From Crotophaga sulcirostris (taxonomy: Eukaryota; Chordata; Aves; Cuculiformes; Crotophagidae), in the NCBI GenBank assembly GCA_013397455.1, contig VYZB01000343.1, positions 273,124 to 337,123 on the forward strand: 64,000 nt of DNA, given 5' to 3'. A program made the position numbers and the translations under genes. How positions within the stretch are numbered: position 1 is the stretch's first letter; the number at the start of each line of letters is the position of its first letter. The notes beneath the pieces are model-generated. The model ran no database searches. It worked only from the letters and a program-made list of their open reading frames with translations, and was not told where the DNA came from. This document shows, one piece after another, positions 13,149-24,200 of the stretch.

Positions 13149-16142
13149 ATAATTAAGCTAGAAGCAAAGATTTACTAAAGGCTAAGTTAGTGACACCCCA
13201 GAACAGGCTACGGATTTTGGAGTTTCTCCATGTTAGAAGCTGTAATAACAGATTGAACAAATATTTCCCAGGAAGTGTGCTCTGGTGACTGACCCTAAAA
13301 CCTCTCCAAACTCTGCTGTCCAAGAACTCTAAATCCATGATGAGACCTTGTTTTATCAATACACATTCAAGTAGCTCCTACTCTAAACCTTCAGGAAAGT
13401 TCAGAGGTGTGTTTGGACACTTGGTTGAATTATTATGGCCCCTAAGGCGTTTTATAACACAGGAAGGCTTCCCAAACCTTGATGCCTGGCAAGAAGTGCT
13501 CAAGGTAGTCTTGAGTTTGCCCCAGTGGCTCCTTCACATGATTACAGAGATGTAGCTATCCATATCATTAGTAAGTGATTGATTGTGAACAAAACTGGTA
13601 GAGTCTTTCTTTATAAATGGAAGAGGATTTTCCTTGTCCCTCTGAAGGCCCACGATAAAGGCAGTAAGAATGAAAAGACAAATCACCCTGTGCAATGGGC
13701 TTAGTTTTACAGAAGCTTTGAGAAAATAGAGTAAGAGGGCATTTGAAATAATTTCAACAAAACCTTGGGAGTCAAGTGAGATAAAGAAACAAAAGGACAC
13801 TGGGAAAAGGGTACTTAGTCAAAAATGCTGGTAAGGGGAAGCCTTGTTTCAAAGGCCTACGTCAAACCTGCAACAGAAGACAAGTTTACCTGTTCAGAAA
13901 ATAAGATTTGTCATAGACACGTTCAATAACCTTATTTGCTTTTTGATAACCAAACAATGGGACAGTTTGGCACACCAGCTGTGTCAAGTTGACTAGACGT
14001 AAAACCAAAGCAAAATACTTCTCTGGCTGGAAGCAAGACTTGCTGTCTTTGCAGATATCAGCTGCAGAGCTTAAGGAAAGCTTTTTAGACAAAAGAGCAT
14101 GCAGTGCTGTTTGCCAAGTCAGACTTACTTGGGAAGTCAATAGACTAAATCTCTACTCCCTTTGTCTTCTAATTGTTTTAGTGGAGTGAAATGATGTCTC
14201 AAAAGCCTGCCCTACCATGTTGTTTCCGGCATCTACAGACTCTTTCTAAACATACACATCCACACTGCACAAAAATGAATTGTCCCTGGTCCCACCACTT
14301 TGTGCAGATCAAAGTGAAGATAAAATTCCCAGGGGCATATGGGGAAGTTACTGTTTTCCAGGTGCGTACTATGTTCTTCCTTAGTCCCTTTGGGCTAGCT
14401 ATGAGCTGAACAATTATATTGCAGAACAATACATGCACTGAGGACCAGTAGTCAGGCTCAGTAGTACTCATGCAAGCCTTACACAGACTGATCTCACACA
14501 ATATTACACGTGCTTGGTAGACCCCAGCTGGACCTAAGCTCTCCCCTGCTCCCAGAGCAATGGAACAAAATCCTATTAACGGGTTTTCCTGTGAGGTGAA
14601 AAGCTAGGAGACAGCTGCACTTTCATTTTTTCTGCATATTTCTAGCGTAAGATAGCAGCAGGATTTACATACAGAGGACTGACAGGAAAAGATGTGACTC
14701 ATAATTTGATCTTGCATAGGAACGGAGGGAAGGTCTTACTCTTCAGGTTGTCACAAATGCAATATTGTACTTCATTTCCACCCATCTTACCTGTATTGTA
14801 CGAAATAATAAAAAAAAGCAATCTCAGTCGTTGCAAAGAAACAAAATACTACAGAGTAGAATAAAGTCTGACTGCTCATATTCCAAAATAATGTTTTGCA
14901 TCTGATTGTATATGTTATTACTTTATGTTGTGAAAGAAAAAAAATAGAGAGAGAGAAATAAATCAAAGTAGGAAACAGAAAAGAGCCATGGGAAACAGAT
15001 GAATGATGACATTCAAAGAATGGCATGAAAAACTGAAGAAATGCTACACAAAGCCAGGAAATTGTCATTTTGCAGCAATGGCATCTATCTGTGATTGTCT
15101 CCAGCACTGTTTCACCACATCCATCAATGAAGGACGCACAGATGTCACCATGAGAAATTCACAAGTTGAATCAAGTTCCACAGCAAGCAACGGAAAAGCT
15201 TTGATTGACTCCAGCGGGCTTTGGATTGGGCTCTTTCCATATCCTGGCTCATTTTGGCTCAGGACCTGAAATCACTGTTGTTCTTTTTAATAAGAATACT
15301 TTCCACTTCTATACTGACTTCCATCCACAGAGCTCAGTGAAAGCTCAAAATATTTCCTCTTATGAGTTCTATTAATATCAAGCAAGACAAATACCTTTCA
15401 GCTTCCAATACAGGTCCTCTTACCTTCTACTCCTCTCACAGTTCAGAGCCAGCTGAAAATTGTAATTAATTTTGAATACGAAATTGTAACATCTTGAAAT
15501 GTGTTCTCATTCTGATGTAGAACAACACATTTCTTGCATTCAAATGAATATTATGATATATAATAACCTAAGAATTTATTCAGATTTTGAAATATCAAGT
15601 TAGAGATCATTCTTCAGTTTTATATTTTACTTATGAAATATGATTTATTTATTTTATGCATATGGCAGTCAAAATCTATCATTAATTACTGTCTGAAATA
15701 CACACTATCACTGCCTGTAACACATTATAATGTGTTAAAAATACAATTGAAAAATTCAGTTTGGTTCTTTTTTAAGTTAGGGGGAGCTGCTCTGTAGTAA
15801 CATACAAAATCTCCCTTTTTTTCCTCTTTTTTTTTAAACGATATCTCCTGTTTACACTACAATGAAATTGTTTGATGCTTTATGACAGGACAATTCACTA
15901 TGAAAACTACAGACAATAAAATCAAAAAGTCCCCCTTGAGCACTAAAAATAATACAAAATTTGTTCTACTACATGTTTAAGGAATAGAAAAAGTGCACAC
16001 ACAGAGCAATGTGATGGTGGATTCTTCTGGGTAATCTATCCTGGATTATAAATAATTAAAAAAATTATTTTGAATAGATGACCAGTGACTTGTAGACAAT
16101 GAAGTTAAAATATCTGTGCAGAAATATAGACTGCAGTGAGTC

Positions 16143-16171
16143 TCTGTGTGCGTCTGTGTGTGTCTGTGCGC
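16143..16171 (+). repeat. Imperfect (TG)n microsatellite
   Basis: An alternating TG/CTGTG tract (tctgtgtgcgtctgtgtg...) of about 29 bp, interrupted by CG and CT dinucleotides. Only the simple repeat can be supported. Confidence 0.75.
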
Positions 16172-17769
16172 AGGTTGCCCTCTTTTCCCTCAAAAGGAAT
16201 TTCCAAATCCCAAAAGATGAGACCAATAAAAGCAAATAATAGTGCTGCTATTTAAGCAACAAGAAACAAGAAAAAAGACAGCTCCAGCAGGAGCAGCTCG
16301 ATGCAAGAAAAGGGCTTTTATCTCTCCTTCCATCCTGGTATCATAGCCAAGCATCATGACGAGACTTTTGGTTCCAGTGCAACAGTACACTCAATTTTGA
16401 AAGGCCAAAATGGATTCTGATGAGACTGTCTTGATTCATTAAAAATAGCTTTCTGCTGAAGTGGAAGAGGGCTTGTTCCAAAGCCTGCTGAAGTCAATAA
16501 AAGTTGACTTCAGCTGCCTTTGGATCTAGGCCACAGTAATGACAGAGGCACCATGAGGTCACGGTTTAACAACTTCGTTCTAAAGGACAAAGCCTAAAAT
16601 ATTCCAGCCCTTATGAGTTCCTTACTTAGCTGGCAGGAGGCTTCAGTGGACAGTTTGCACTATGAATTGAATCCACTCTCCTTTTAGCTGAGAGGATGCT
16701 ACCGAGTGCTCAAGTTAGAAAAGCTTGTGGTTGCAGTGGTTAGGGCTGCCTCTGGGACAGGGAGGGCTCTCAGGGAGCTCTGAAGTTTTCTCCATAAATT
16801 ACAATAATGCATCTCAGCTCCCTTCTTCAGCTGCCACCACAGATGGCCTGGATGGGTTCAGTAACTGCATTTCACTGTAGCTGTGAACATAGCTTTGCAT
16901 CCTAAGGGCTTACATCAGTAGTTCAGCATTCAATCCTCTGCAGCAGCTTCTTCACTGAAGATTATTACTTTTTTTAAGATTAGCAATAAATAAGTATACA
17001 TCATAAATCTATTGAACACTATTTTTTCCCTGTCTCTCATTTGTAGAAGCTTTCCTCTTTTTATCTCTCTTGGCTCCCAGCATGGTTACAGTCCTTTGTT
17101 CCAGGCAGGCAAGCACAGCAGACCACATATTGTTACTGTCCTGCTTTTGCACGTTGGCCTTTAGCCGTGCAAAGGGAGCTCATATTAGTTTGCTGGGTAA
17201 TCCTGGGCCAGGAAGGTGTTGTCTTTGCTTTCATCCTACAGCCATTTTGCTGATTGTGTGTACTTCAAGATTGCCCTCAGGGAATGCTCTCCTAAGCCCA
17301 AGGATGGGGTTTGTCATACTGTGCAGTAATGCCATGGGGCAGTGCCAGGTGCAAGGTGCTCTTTGGTGACTTTCCCCAAAAGGCAGCTAAGAAGTATGGG
17401 AGATTGATGATGGGTTCTGCATGAGGCAAGTGAAGCACATGTGAAAAGAAATAGTCTGATTTTTTTACCCATTCTGGACCAACACACAGTCTCATATACA
17501 AACCATGTAAAACTTGTATCTTTCCCTTGAGCTTTTGCGTGAAGATTTGGTTCAAGTAAGAGCCTCCAAACTTATGTTCGAACATAAGAAAAAAAATCTA
17601 GGAAGAATCATTATGAATGAAACTGCTATCAGCATATATATCCCAGCTGCCTCTCTGAAAAAAAGTACTATAGAGTGTTTCTTTTATTTTACAGTATTTG
17701 CAAAATCTAAAGAAGTAAAATAAAAAGGAAGAAAATGTTGTGACATTGGGCTAGATTTGTCTGTGCAAG

Positions 17770-17813
17770 AGTACCATACAATTAAAAGTCTATACTTTTA
17801 ATTGTATGGTACT
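17770..17813. repeat. Perfect 20-bp inverted repeat with 4-nt loop
   Basis: The left arm 17770-17789 begins agtaccataca. It is matched base for base by the reverse complement at 17794-17813, which ends tgtatggtact. The loop is ctat (17790-17793). Perfect complementarity over 20 bp is far beyond chance for a 64-kb window. The whole structure is 44 nt, shorter than a typical microRNA precursor. Pairing stops abruptly at both outer edges (g at 17769 against g at 17814). A fold-back template-switch event during replication is a plausible origin, but that is inference. Confidence 0.95.
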
Positions 17814-17846
17814 GCGGGGCTGTGGGTTAGATGATTTGAATGAAAT

Positions 17847-17883
<37 letters not shown>
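17847..17883 (+). repeat. (ATC)12 trinucleotide microsatellite
   Basis: About twelve uninterrupted ATC units. On the minus strand this gives a run of Asp codons inside a 65-codon frame (17790-17987). That frame has no other gene-like feature and partly overlaps the hairpin at 17770-17813. It is a pure tract, so likely length-variable between individuals. Confidence 0.97.
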
Positions 17884-19436
17884 ATATCTTCAATAAAGCT
17901 TTCTAAAAGCCTCATGCTTTGAGAAATATTTAGCAACTTACAAAAATGCAAAACCAAGAGAGGTTTATTCCTGGGAAAGGATAACACGAGCCCTTGGTAT
18001 GATCAGAAATTTATGAATTCAATATCCCACCACCAACAATAACCCCCCTATCTATCTTCAGCTTATGCATTCGCCAGAATAATTATTTGATGTCTGTTAG
18101 ACTCGACAGATACAGTCCTCTGTCAGGTTCCAGTAGTCTGAGCTATGGTATTTCTGATGAGTTCTGTTGCTAAGGATGCTCTCTGGTTCTTATCCTTGAT
18201 CAAAGCTTATGTAAGTAAGTATTTCACACCAGTACTATTAAAAAGGTAGCTTGCTTTAATTATTATTAGCTAAATAGATCACACAATTTTTATTTTCTGT
18301 ACATGAAGTGATTCTTTCTTGGACAGTAAGGTTTTTGTCCATTCTCACTGAATAAACCGTATTTTTAGTCTATTATCTCCCATCATTATTGTAAAGTTAC
18401 TCAATAAAGCTAAATGCTTTATTTGTTCAGCAGGGTGACAGTGTATTTCCTTAACAACACAACATCATTGTGTGCTTTAGGAAACAGCTGCACAAGCCAG
18501 TAAAGTGATGACACATACTTGGAATTTTCTCCATCTCTCAACCACATTTTGATGAATATCCCGTGAAATGAATAAAAGCTATCTGCTGTAAATGTCAGGC
18601 AGGTGCTATGCAGCTGCACACCAAACACGGAAGACTATTTCATGAGAATCTATCTGCTCTATCTATCTCTTCTTCTCTCCATCCCTGTACTGTATCTACC
18701 CATCTACATCTTTTCTATCCCTTCTGCTTAAATCTTATCTCTAAAACTATTTCAGCTTAATGCTTCCATATAAACCTAGGTTTTACTTCCTGCTGTGGCT
18801 ATACCATTCAAACCCTTTTACTAAGGACATTAAGTACAGCTTGTTTTCTAGATTTGGTGTTGGTTAGAATGTCCTATTAAGGGGTATGCAAGAATGTCAG
18901 ATAGATTTCAGGTACCATTTCATTAAAATACTCATCAAAGTAGGACTGACTTCTAAATTTTTGATTGTCTGACCCTAAGAACTTACACAATTCTTGCAGT
19001 ACAGGGAATTTTAAAAAGGGTTTTGCCTTCACATGGCGCTGGGTAGAGGCAAAGAGGCATTTTAATACCTTCTTCCCCATGGTTTGCTGCCAAGGTAGGT
19101 ACATTCGGCCCAGCTGGTTGACAGACATAGTATCAACAAACCTTGATGCTATTTACAGCAATCTCCAGACTTTCTGAAGAACTTATAGGACTAGGAGAGT
19201 ATTGGTGTGTGCTGTCCCAGTGGCTATGCTTGACACATGCTGATGGTCGGACTGGGACAGGGAGTGCGGGAGGGGTTTGGCCTAACTGTCCATAAGCATA
19301 TTTTTCTCCATTGTCTGCAGAATATAGATGGGACTGACCCTTTCTAAAATGTGCTTAAAATGAGATTCAGCTACCTAAAATCTATTCAAAAGCCATGAAC
19401 TTGTCTACCTCACCTAATGCACACCTGTGTGGTACC
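17884..19436. other. Unique noncoding DNA
   Basis: No gene or transposon was recognised. A pyrimidine-rich, CTAT/CTCT-containing tract (about 18655-18722) is a degenerate simple repeat. Overlapping short frames at 18877-19177 on both strands have no recognisable domain. Confidence 0.55.
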
Positions 19437-19503
19437 TATACACACACACCCCCACACACACCCCCATGCCCCCTCTCCCCATACATATTTTTGTATATAT
19501 ATA
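19437..19503 (+). repeat. (CA)n / C-rich / (TA)n compound simple repeat
   Basis: A CACACA tract interrupted by CCCCC blocks (19441-19466) passes into a C-rich stretch and then a short TATATATA run (19494-19503). This simple sequence directly abuts the CR1 tail that follows. Confidence 0.85.
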
Positions 19504-19556
19504 GAACAGAATATTCCAGCTGGAAGAGACCTACAGGGATCATCTAGTCCAACTGC
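19504..19556 (-). mobile_element. CR1 3'-tail remnant, minus strand
   Basis: The run cagaatattccagctggaa, then gagacctacagggatcatct and agtccaactgc, matches the minus-strand view of a CR1 3' terminus (octamer end followed by the conserved GGACC...ATCATCTAGTCCAAC block). Only about 50 bp remain and no ORF2 sequence follows. It is therefore either a very short 5'-truncated insertion or the end of an older copy disrupted by the neighbouring plus-strand CR1. Confidence 0.7.
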
Positions 19557-19669
19557 ATATGTGCCTGGTCTATATAGTGCATCATATCTACATTTGTGTA
19601 TATGTATGGCTCTGTCTTAAGGAGAACCACCAATACTGCATATAAATCCACGGCATCAGCTCATGTTCA

Positions 19670-20262
19670 AGCAGTTGCAAAAATGAGAGGAGTAGCTAGT
19701 GCACCAGATGCTTGTGCTGCAATTTAGAGGAACCTCAGCTGGCTGGAGAAATGGTCCAACAAGCATCTTATGAAGTCCAACAAAGGGAAATGCCAAGTGC
19801 TGCAGCTGAGGAATGACCCCATTCACCAGCATACACTGGGGGCCAGCCAGCTGGAAACCAGCTTTGCATAGAAAGCCCTGGGGTTTCTACTGGATACCAA
19901 GCTGGTCATAAGCCAGCAATGTGCCCTCACAGCAAAGGCCAGCAACACCCTGGCCTGTGTTAGGGCTGCATTGCCAGCAGGTCAAAGGAAGTGATTCTTC
20001 CTCTCTATTCATCCCTGAACATCACATCTGCAGTGCTGAATCCAGTTCTGAGATCTCCAGTACAAGAGAGACACATACATACTGGAGCAGATCCAGTGAA
20101 GGATCACAAAGTCGACGAAGGGAGTGGAGCACCTGATATATGATGAAGGACTGATTCAGCTTGGAGAAGAGAAGGCTCAGGGACAATCTTGTCAATGAAT
20201 ATAAATACCCGATGAGATGACACAGCCAGACTATTCTTAAGCCAAGTAACAGACAGAGGGGA
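19670..20262 (+). mobile_element. CR1 LINE fragment A (RT C-terminal half and early 3' part), plus strand
   Basis: The sequence follows the second half of CR1 ORF2 in order. Near 19690 is the segment following the RT active-site region (gaggagtagctagtgcacca). Next come the 'aagtgctgcagctgag' and 'ccagctggaaaccagctttg' blocks, and the 'accaagctggtcataagcca' block. After these come the degenerate RPHLEYC-type region (about 20000-20050) and the 'cagcttggagaagagaaggc' block (about 20157). It ends within the 'ataaatacccgatgag...cagccagactattct' region near 20260, before the normal CR1 3' tail. Frame breaks throughout show a dead copy. A sequence from a more upstream part of ORF2 follows immediately, so the order is abnormal. 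Confidence 0.88.
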
Positions 20263-20264
20263 TG

Positions 20265-21286
20265 TGATGTGGGATCTGACAGTCATCAATGCAAGTGAGC
20301 TAATCAGTGACACAGAGACTAGAAGTACTCTGGGCTGCAGTGACCATGCACTGGTGGAGTCCTGAGGGATATGGGTCAGGCAAAGAGTAAAGTCAGGACC
20401 ATGAATTTTAGGAAAGCAAATTTGCTTCTCTTCAAGAAGTTGGTCAATAGGGAAATTGTACCCTGGGACAAGGGAGTAGAAGAGAGCTGGCAGATCTTTA
20501 AGGATGCTTTCCATATACGCAAGAGTTCTCAATTCCCAGATGTAGGAAACTGGGAAAGAAAAGCAAGAGACCAGCATGGCTGAGTTCAGATCTGCTGATC
20601 AAACCAAAAGGCAAGAAGGGAATGCACAGGCAGCTGAAGCAGGAACAGGTATCCTGTGAAGAGTATAGGAATGCTTCCTAGTTCTTTAGTGATGGGGTCA
20701 GGAAATCAAAGGTCAGGTTGGAGCTGAATTTGGCAAGGGACACGAAAAAATAGTAAGAAGGACTTCTACAGGTATGTCAGCCAGAAAAGGAAGGTCCAAG
20801 AAAACATACACCGCCTGACGAACATGACTGACAAATTCATAACAGACAAGGGGAAGGCCGAGACACTCAACAACATTTTTGCCTCAGTCCTCACTAGTAA
20901 CCTTTCATCCCACACATCTTAAGTGGATGGGCCATCAGACAGAGGCTGGGGGAACTAAATCCCTCCTAGTGTAAAAGAAGATCAGGTTTGTGACAACTAG
21001 AATAACTTGAACATATGTAAGTCTATAGGACCTGACGAGATGCATTCCAGAGTCCTGAGGAAATTGACTGATGCGGTTGCCAAGCCACTCTCCGTAATAT
21101 TTGAAAAGTCATGGTAGTCAGTGAAGTCTCTTGTGACTGATAAAAAGGAAATATTGCACCTATTTTTAAAAAGGATAGAAAGGGCCAACCAGGAAACTAC
21201 CAGGAGGTTGGACTAGTCAGTCTCTGTAGGTGTCTTCCAGGTTAAACATTTCTGTGGGCCTGTGAATGCGTTATTCTGTGGATGGA
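20265..21286 (+). mobile_element. CR1 LINE fragment B (endonuclease end and RT start fused to a 3' tail), plus strand
   Basis: From about 20275 this follows an earlier part of CR1 ORF2 than fragment A. The LGCSDHALVE-type end of the endonuclease (gggctgcagtgaccatgcac, about 20332) is followed by the FRKANLLLFKKLVNRE-type linker (about 20410). A YRYVSQKRKV-like block (ggtatgtcagccagaaaagg, 20771) comes next. The start of the RT domain follows, with [17 protein letters not shown] residues (about 21030-21065) and an [12 protein letters not shown] block (about 21080-21115). RT homology stops at the 'ggaaactac' of the NYR motif near 21203. The next bases, aggaggttggactagtcagt, are the CR1 3' terminal block and end in octamer-like attctgtgg (to about 21286). 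The central and C-terminal RT is deleted. A 157-codon minus-strand frame (20104-20577), the longest in the window, is antisense to this complex. Confidence 0.9.
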
Positions 21287-24200
21287 GGTGCCTATTTGTT
21301 CAGTATTTTGGCTTAATTTTGGGTCAGTCACACTAGATCTCTGGAAGCAGAAATCTACCTTAATGTACTCAGCAGACCTCTAGAACCATCGATATTGTCC
21401 TTTCAATGCCTGAGACACACAGATGCATGGACTGCCTTCCCTACTGCTCCACATGCCTTCTGAAGTGCCTCACTACTGTCTATCCTTCACAGGTTTTGGT
21501 GCAGAGAATTGTATAAAACAGTTATATTGTGGAGATTGTATCATCCACATGCTTTCCTTGCAGTGTCACTGAGACACCGCAAAAGTAATGCAGAGTAAGT
21601 GGTCTCCGTTCCAGTCCATTGCGCATTGCAAAATGCAGTTTATTCAGTCAAACTACTCTTTATTCTTTCCTGTTGTGATGATCCTATGAGTAAGAACTTC
21701 AGGCTTAGCTAGCTCTTTCTAGTTTGGTTTCACTGGCATTGATTATTTGCACTGAAAAACCTTGCCAGGCAGAAGACTAGCTGAGGACTGTTTTTCCACC
21801 TTGCTAAAGGAAAAAACAACACTTAAGTGAACCAGTGCTCAGTTCAAATATGTACTACTCTAGAAAAGCAAGACTTTCTCAGCTGGAAAGAATAGTAAAG
21901 GTATGGACCATTTTTTCTCTGACATAGTAAAATCTTGACGAATATAATCATTGCCCAACTTCTCCTAGGCTAAGTCTCATGTAATTTTGTAGACAGACAC
22001 ATGAAAATTTTTGTCTCCTGAAGATTCTTAAAATCAATTCCTTTAAACTTCCAATGAATATAATAAAATGTACAATATAAATAATAAAAAGATTCTGTCT
22101 TTAATCAATCAAATTTTCTGTTATTTTAGTTCCTGAATGTTATATTTGAATTTGATAGTAAATGTTCACTGAATACATCTATAATGGCATACAATATATT
22201 CTCACATTTCACATGAAATTAGAAGAAAGAAGCAGCATAATTCATTTTTGTCTATAGCACACAATTTGTAGGTAAACACTACATTTTCAGGGGCTCATCA
22301 TATACATTTTTCATAAGAGTTTGTTAGACAAAAATCTACTAAACAAATAGTTGAAAGCAAATGTTTTCCTGTTGTGTGTGGTTTTCCTTTTAAAATTATT
22401 TTGTATATATTTAAAACTGAGCATAGCCCCCTACTTTTGCTCTCCTAGGTGAAAAGGATTTTTGACTCATGTACAAAGATTTCAAGCAGAAGTGCTCATG
22501 GGTAAACCTTTCAGTGCTCTACCCTACCTGACAGATAAGGAAAAGGAACAGTTATTTATGCCTTTCACACTTTCCAAATGGGCTACATACCATACTCCAG
22601 AATATGAATCAAATATTCTTAAATTGTTTATGAAAGTGGGATAGAAGACAAAGTCAAAAACTTGAAAAACAAAGCTAGGTCATATTTATTTCATCTTTCC
22701 TATCCACACAGCTTTTTATTCTGTCATCAAAGTATTTCCAATGGACTTGACGATGTCTTTTCTTTACAAATCTATATGTCAAATATTTAGAATAGTTTTA
22801 ACTTATTCCAGTATCTTTCTAGAACTGAAGCTAGGCTCCACTGGTCCATAAATGAATGAGGATTCCTTCCTCCCATTTTATATGTGTAATACTTTATTTT
22901 ATCTTTTCAGTCTTCTGGAGCCCAGCTATCCTCCATAATCACTAGATTTTCTTATATTGCCCTAGACACTGTCCTAAGTATTCTAAGGAGAATTTAAACA
23001 GGGTATGAAATGATTTGAAAATATTTAACTTATTTAGATAACCTACGAGTTGTTCTTTTTCTATGCCAGCTGACTTCATACTTCTTTGACATTGATGGTA
23101 ATTGTGTTAGCTATCTAATCACAGTTGGTGAAGGCTGAAGCCAGGAAAAAATAAACCACTTCAGATCCATTGGCAACATCTGTCATTAGCCTTCACTCTC
23201 CATTAAGCAGAAGATTAGATCTTACTACTTAAAAAAATTACAGAATGCTTTCTTGTTATTCTTTTTCTTGTTACTGTTTTGTAACAACTGTATTGACATT
23301 ACCTCGTGTTTTGGTCTTTCTGACATTGCACAGCATATTTATACTATCCTTCATGCTTGTCATCAACAATTCAACCAGTTTTTATTTTATATTCATTTCT
23401 TTCTTAAGAGTGAAGTACTGAAGAGATAATCCAGGTTTAGCCTCTTACTGTTAGGGACATAGTTTAGCGGTGGCTTGGCAGTGCTAGGTTTTTTACAACA
23501 TTTACAATATAAGTGAAAATAATGCAATCTGACTTTAACTATCTTAGACACTTTGTTATCTAGGCTTCGGGTTTTTTTTTTTTTTCTAGTGAGACAGACT
23601 CATGCAGAGGTAATTCTTCCCATCCTAGGATAGCAGTCTAAGACAGGTGGAAGGATCTGATTGCAATATGAGCCTCCATGACTATGTTAAATTACATACC
23701 TAACTATGAAAAGGTTAAAATTAAATGTACCCAGCTTTGCATTCTCTGCTATATTTCTTTACCAAAGATGCCCTTTCCTCCTTCTGTTGTTACTCTGGAG
23801 ACTTGCAACAGACTTGTCTCCCACCAGATTCCAGATCTCAAAGTGAACATGTGCATCCTGCACCATATAAAGCAAAATATTTTACATGTATCTACAACTG
23901 GTTCAGTCATTTCCTTCTTGTCCCTCTTACGACCCTATTATGAACACCTCCTCCCCCCTTCAGGAAACCCAAGTCCTCTAAACTGCACCATCTGTAGAGC
24001 CATATATTTATCTCCAGGATGTGTCTGTCCTTGCTCAGGCTTTTACCCTCTCTGATGGAACTGATAAGAGCACCAGCTGAGGCTCCAATTCTCTCATCAT
24101 CGCCTCAGGAGTCTTGCCACTTCTTATGGCTTTCTTTAGCTTGTTCCTAGAGCAGTAGCACTAGCTCCCAAGGGAATGAGCCACATGGAGGGAGTGTCAG

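Larger units (their letters stand above)
11084..17769. other. Unique noncoding DNA with scattered simple repeats
   Basis: No gene, RNA gene or recognisable transposon was seen across this stretch. All frames are at most 106 codons and lack motifs. Simple-sequence tracts at 13116-13148 and 16143-16171 are listed separately. A purine run (GAAAGAAAAAAAATAGAGAGAGAG-like) lies near 14933-14958. The region around 15480-16080 is particularly AT-rich. Confidence 0.55.

Noticed and set aside
17770..17813. MicroRNA precursor at the perfect hairpin
   Set aside because: At 44 nt with a 20-bp perfect stem and no lower stem it is too short and too perfect for a typical precursor.
17790..17987. Protein with a poly-Asp tract
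   Set aside because: The Asp run is simply the antisense translation of the (ATC)n microsatellite. The rest of the frame overlaps part of the hairpin and has no domain.
20104..20577. 157-codon minus-strand open frame, the longest in the window
   Set aside because: It is antisense to the plus-strand CR1 fragments at 19670-21286 and shows no domain of its own.
19437..21286. Endogenous retrovirus or LTR element in the repeat cluster
   Set aside because: The blocks match CR1 ORF2 and the CR1 3' tail. No LTR ends, primer-binding site, polypurine tract or gag/pol/env motifs were seen.
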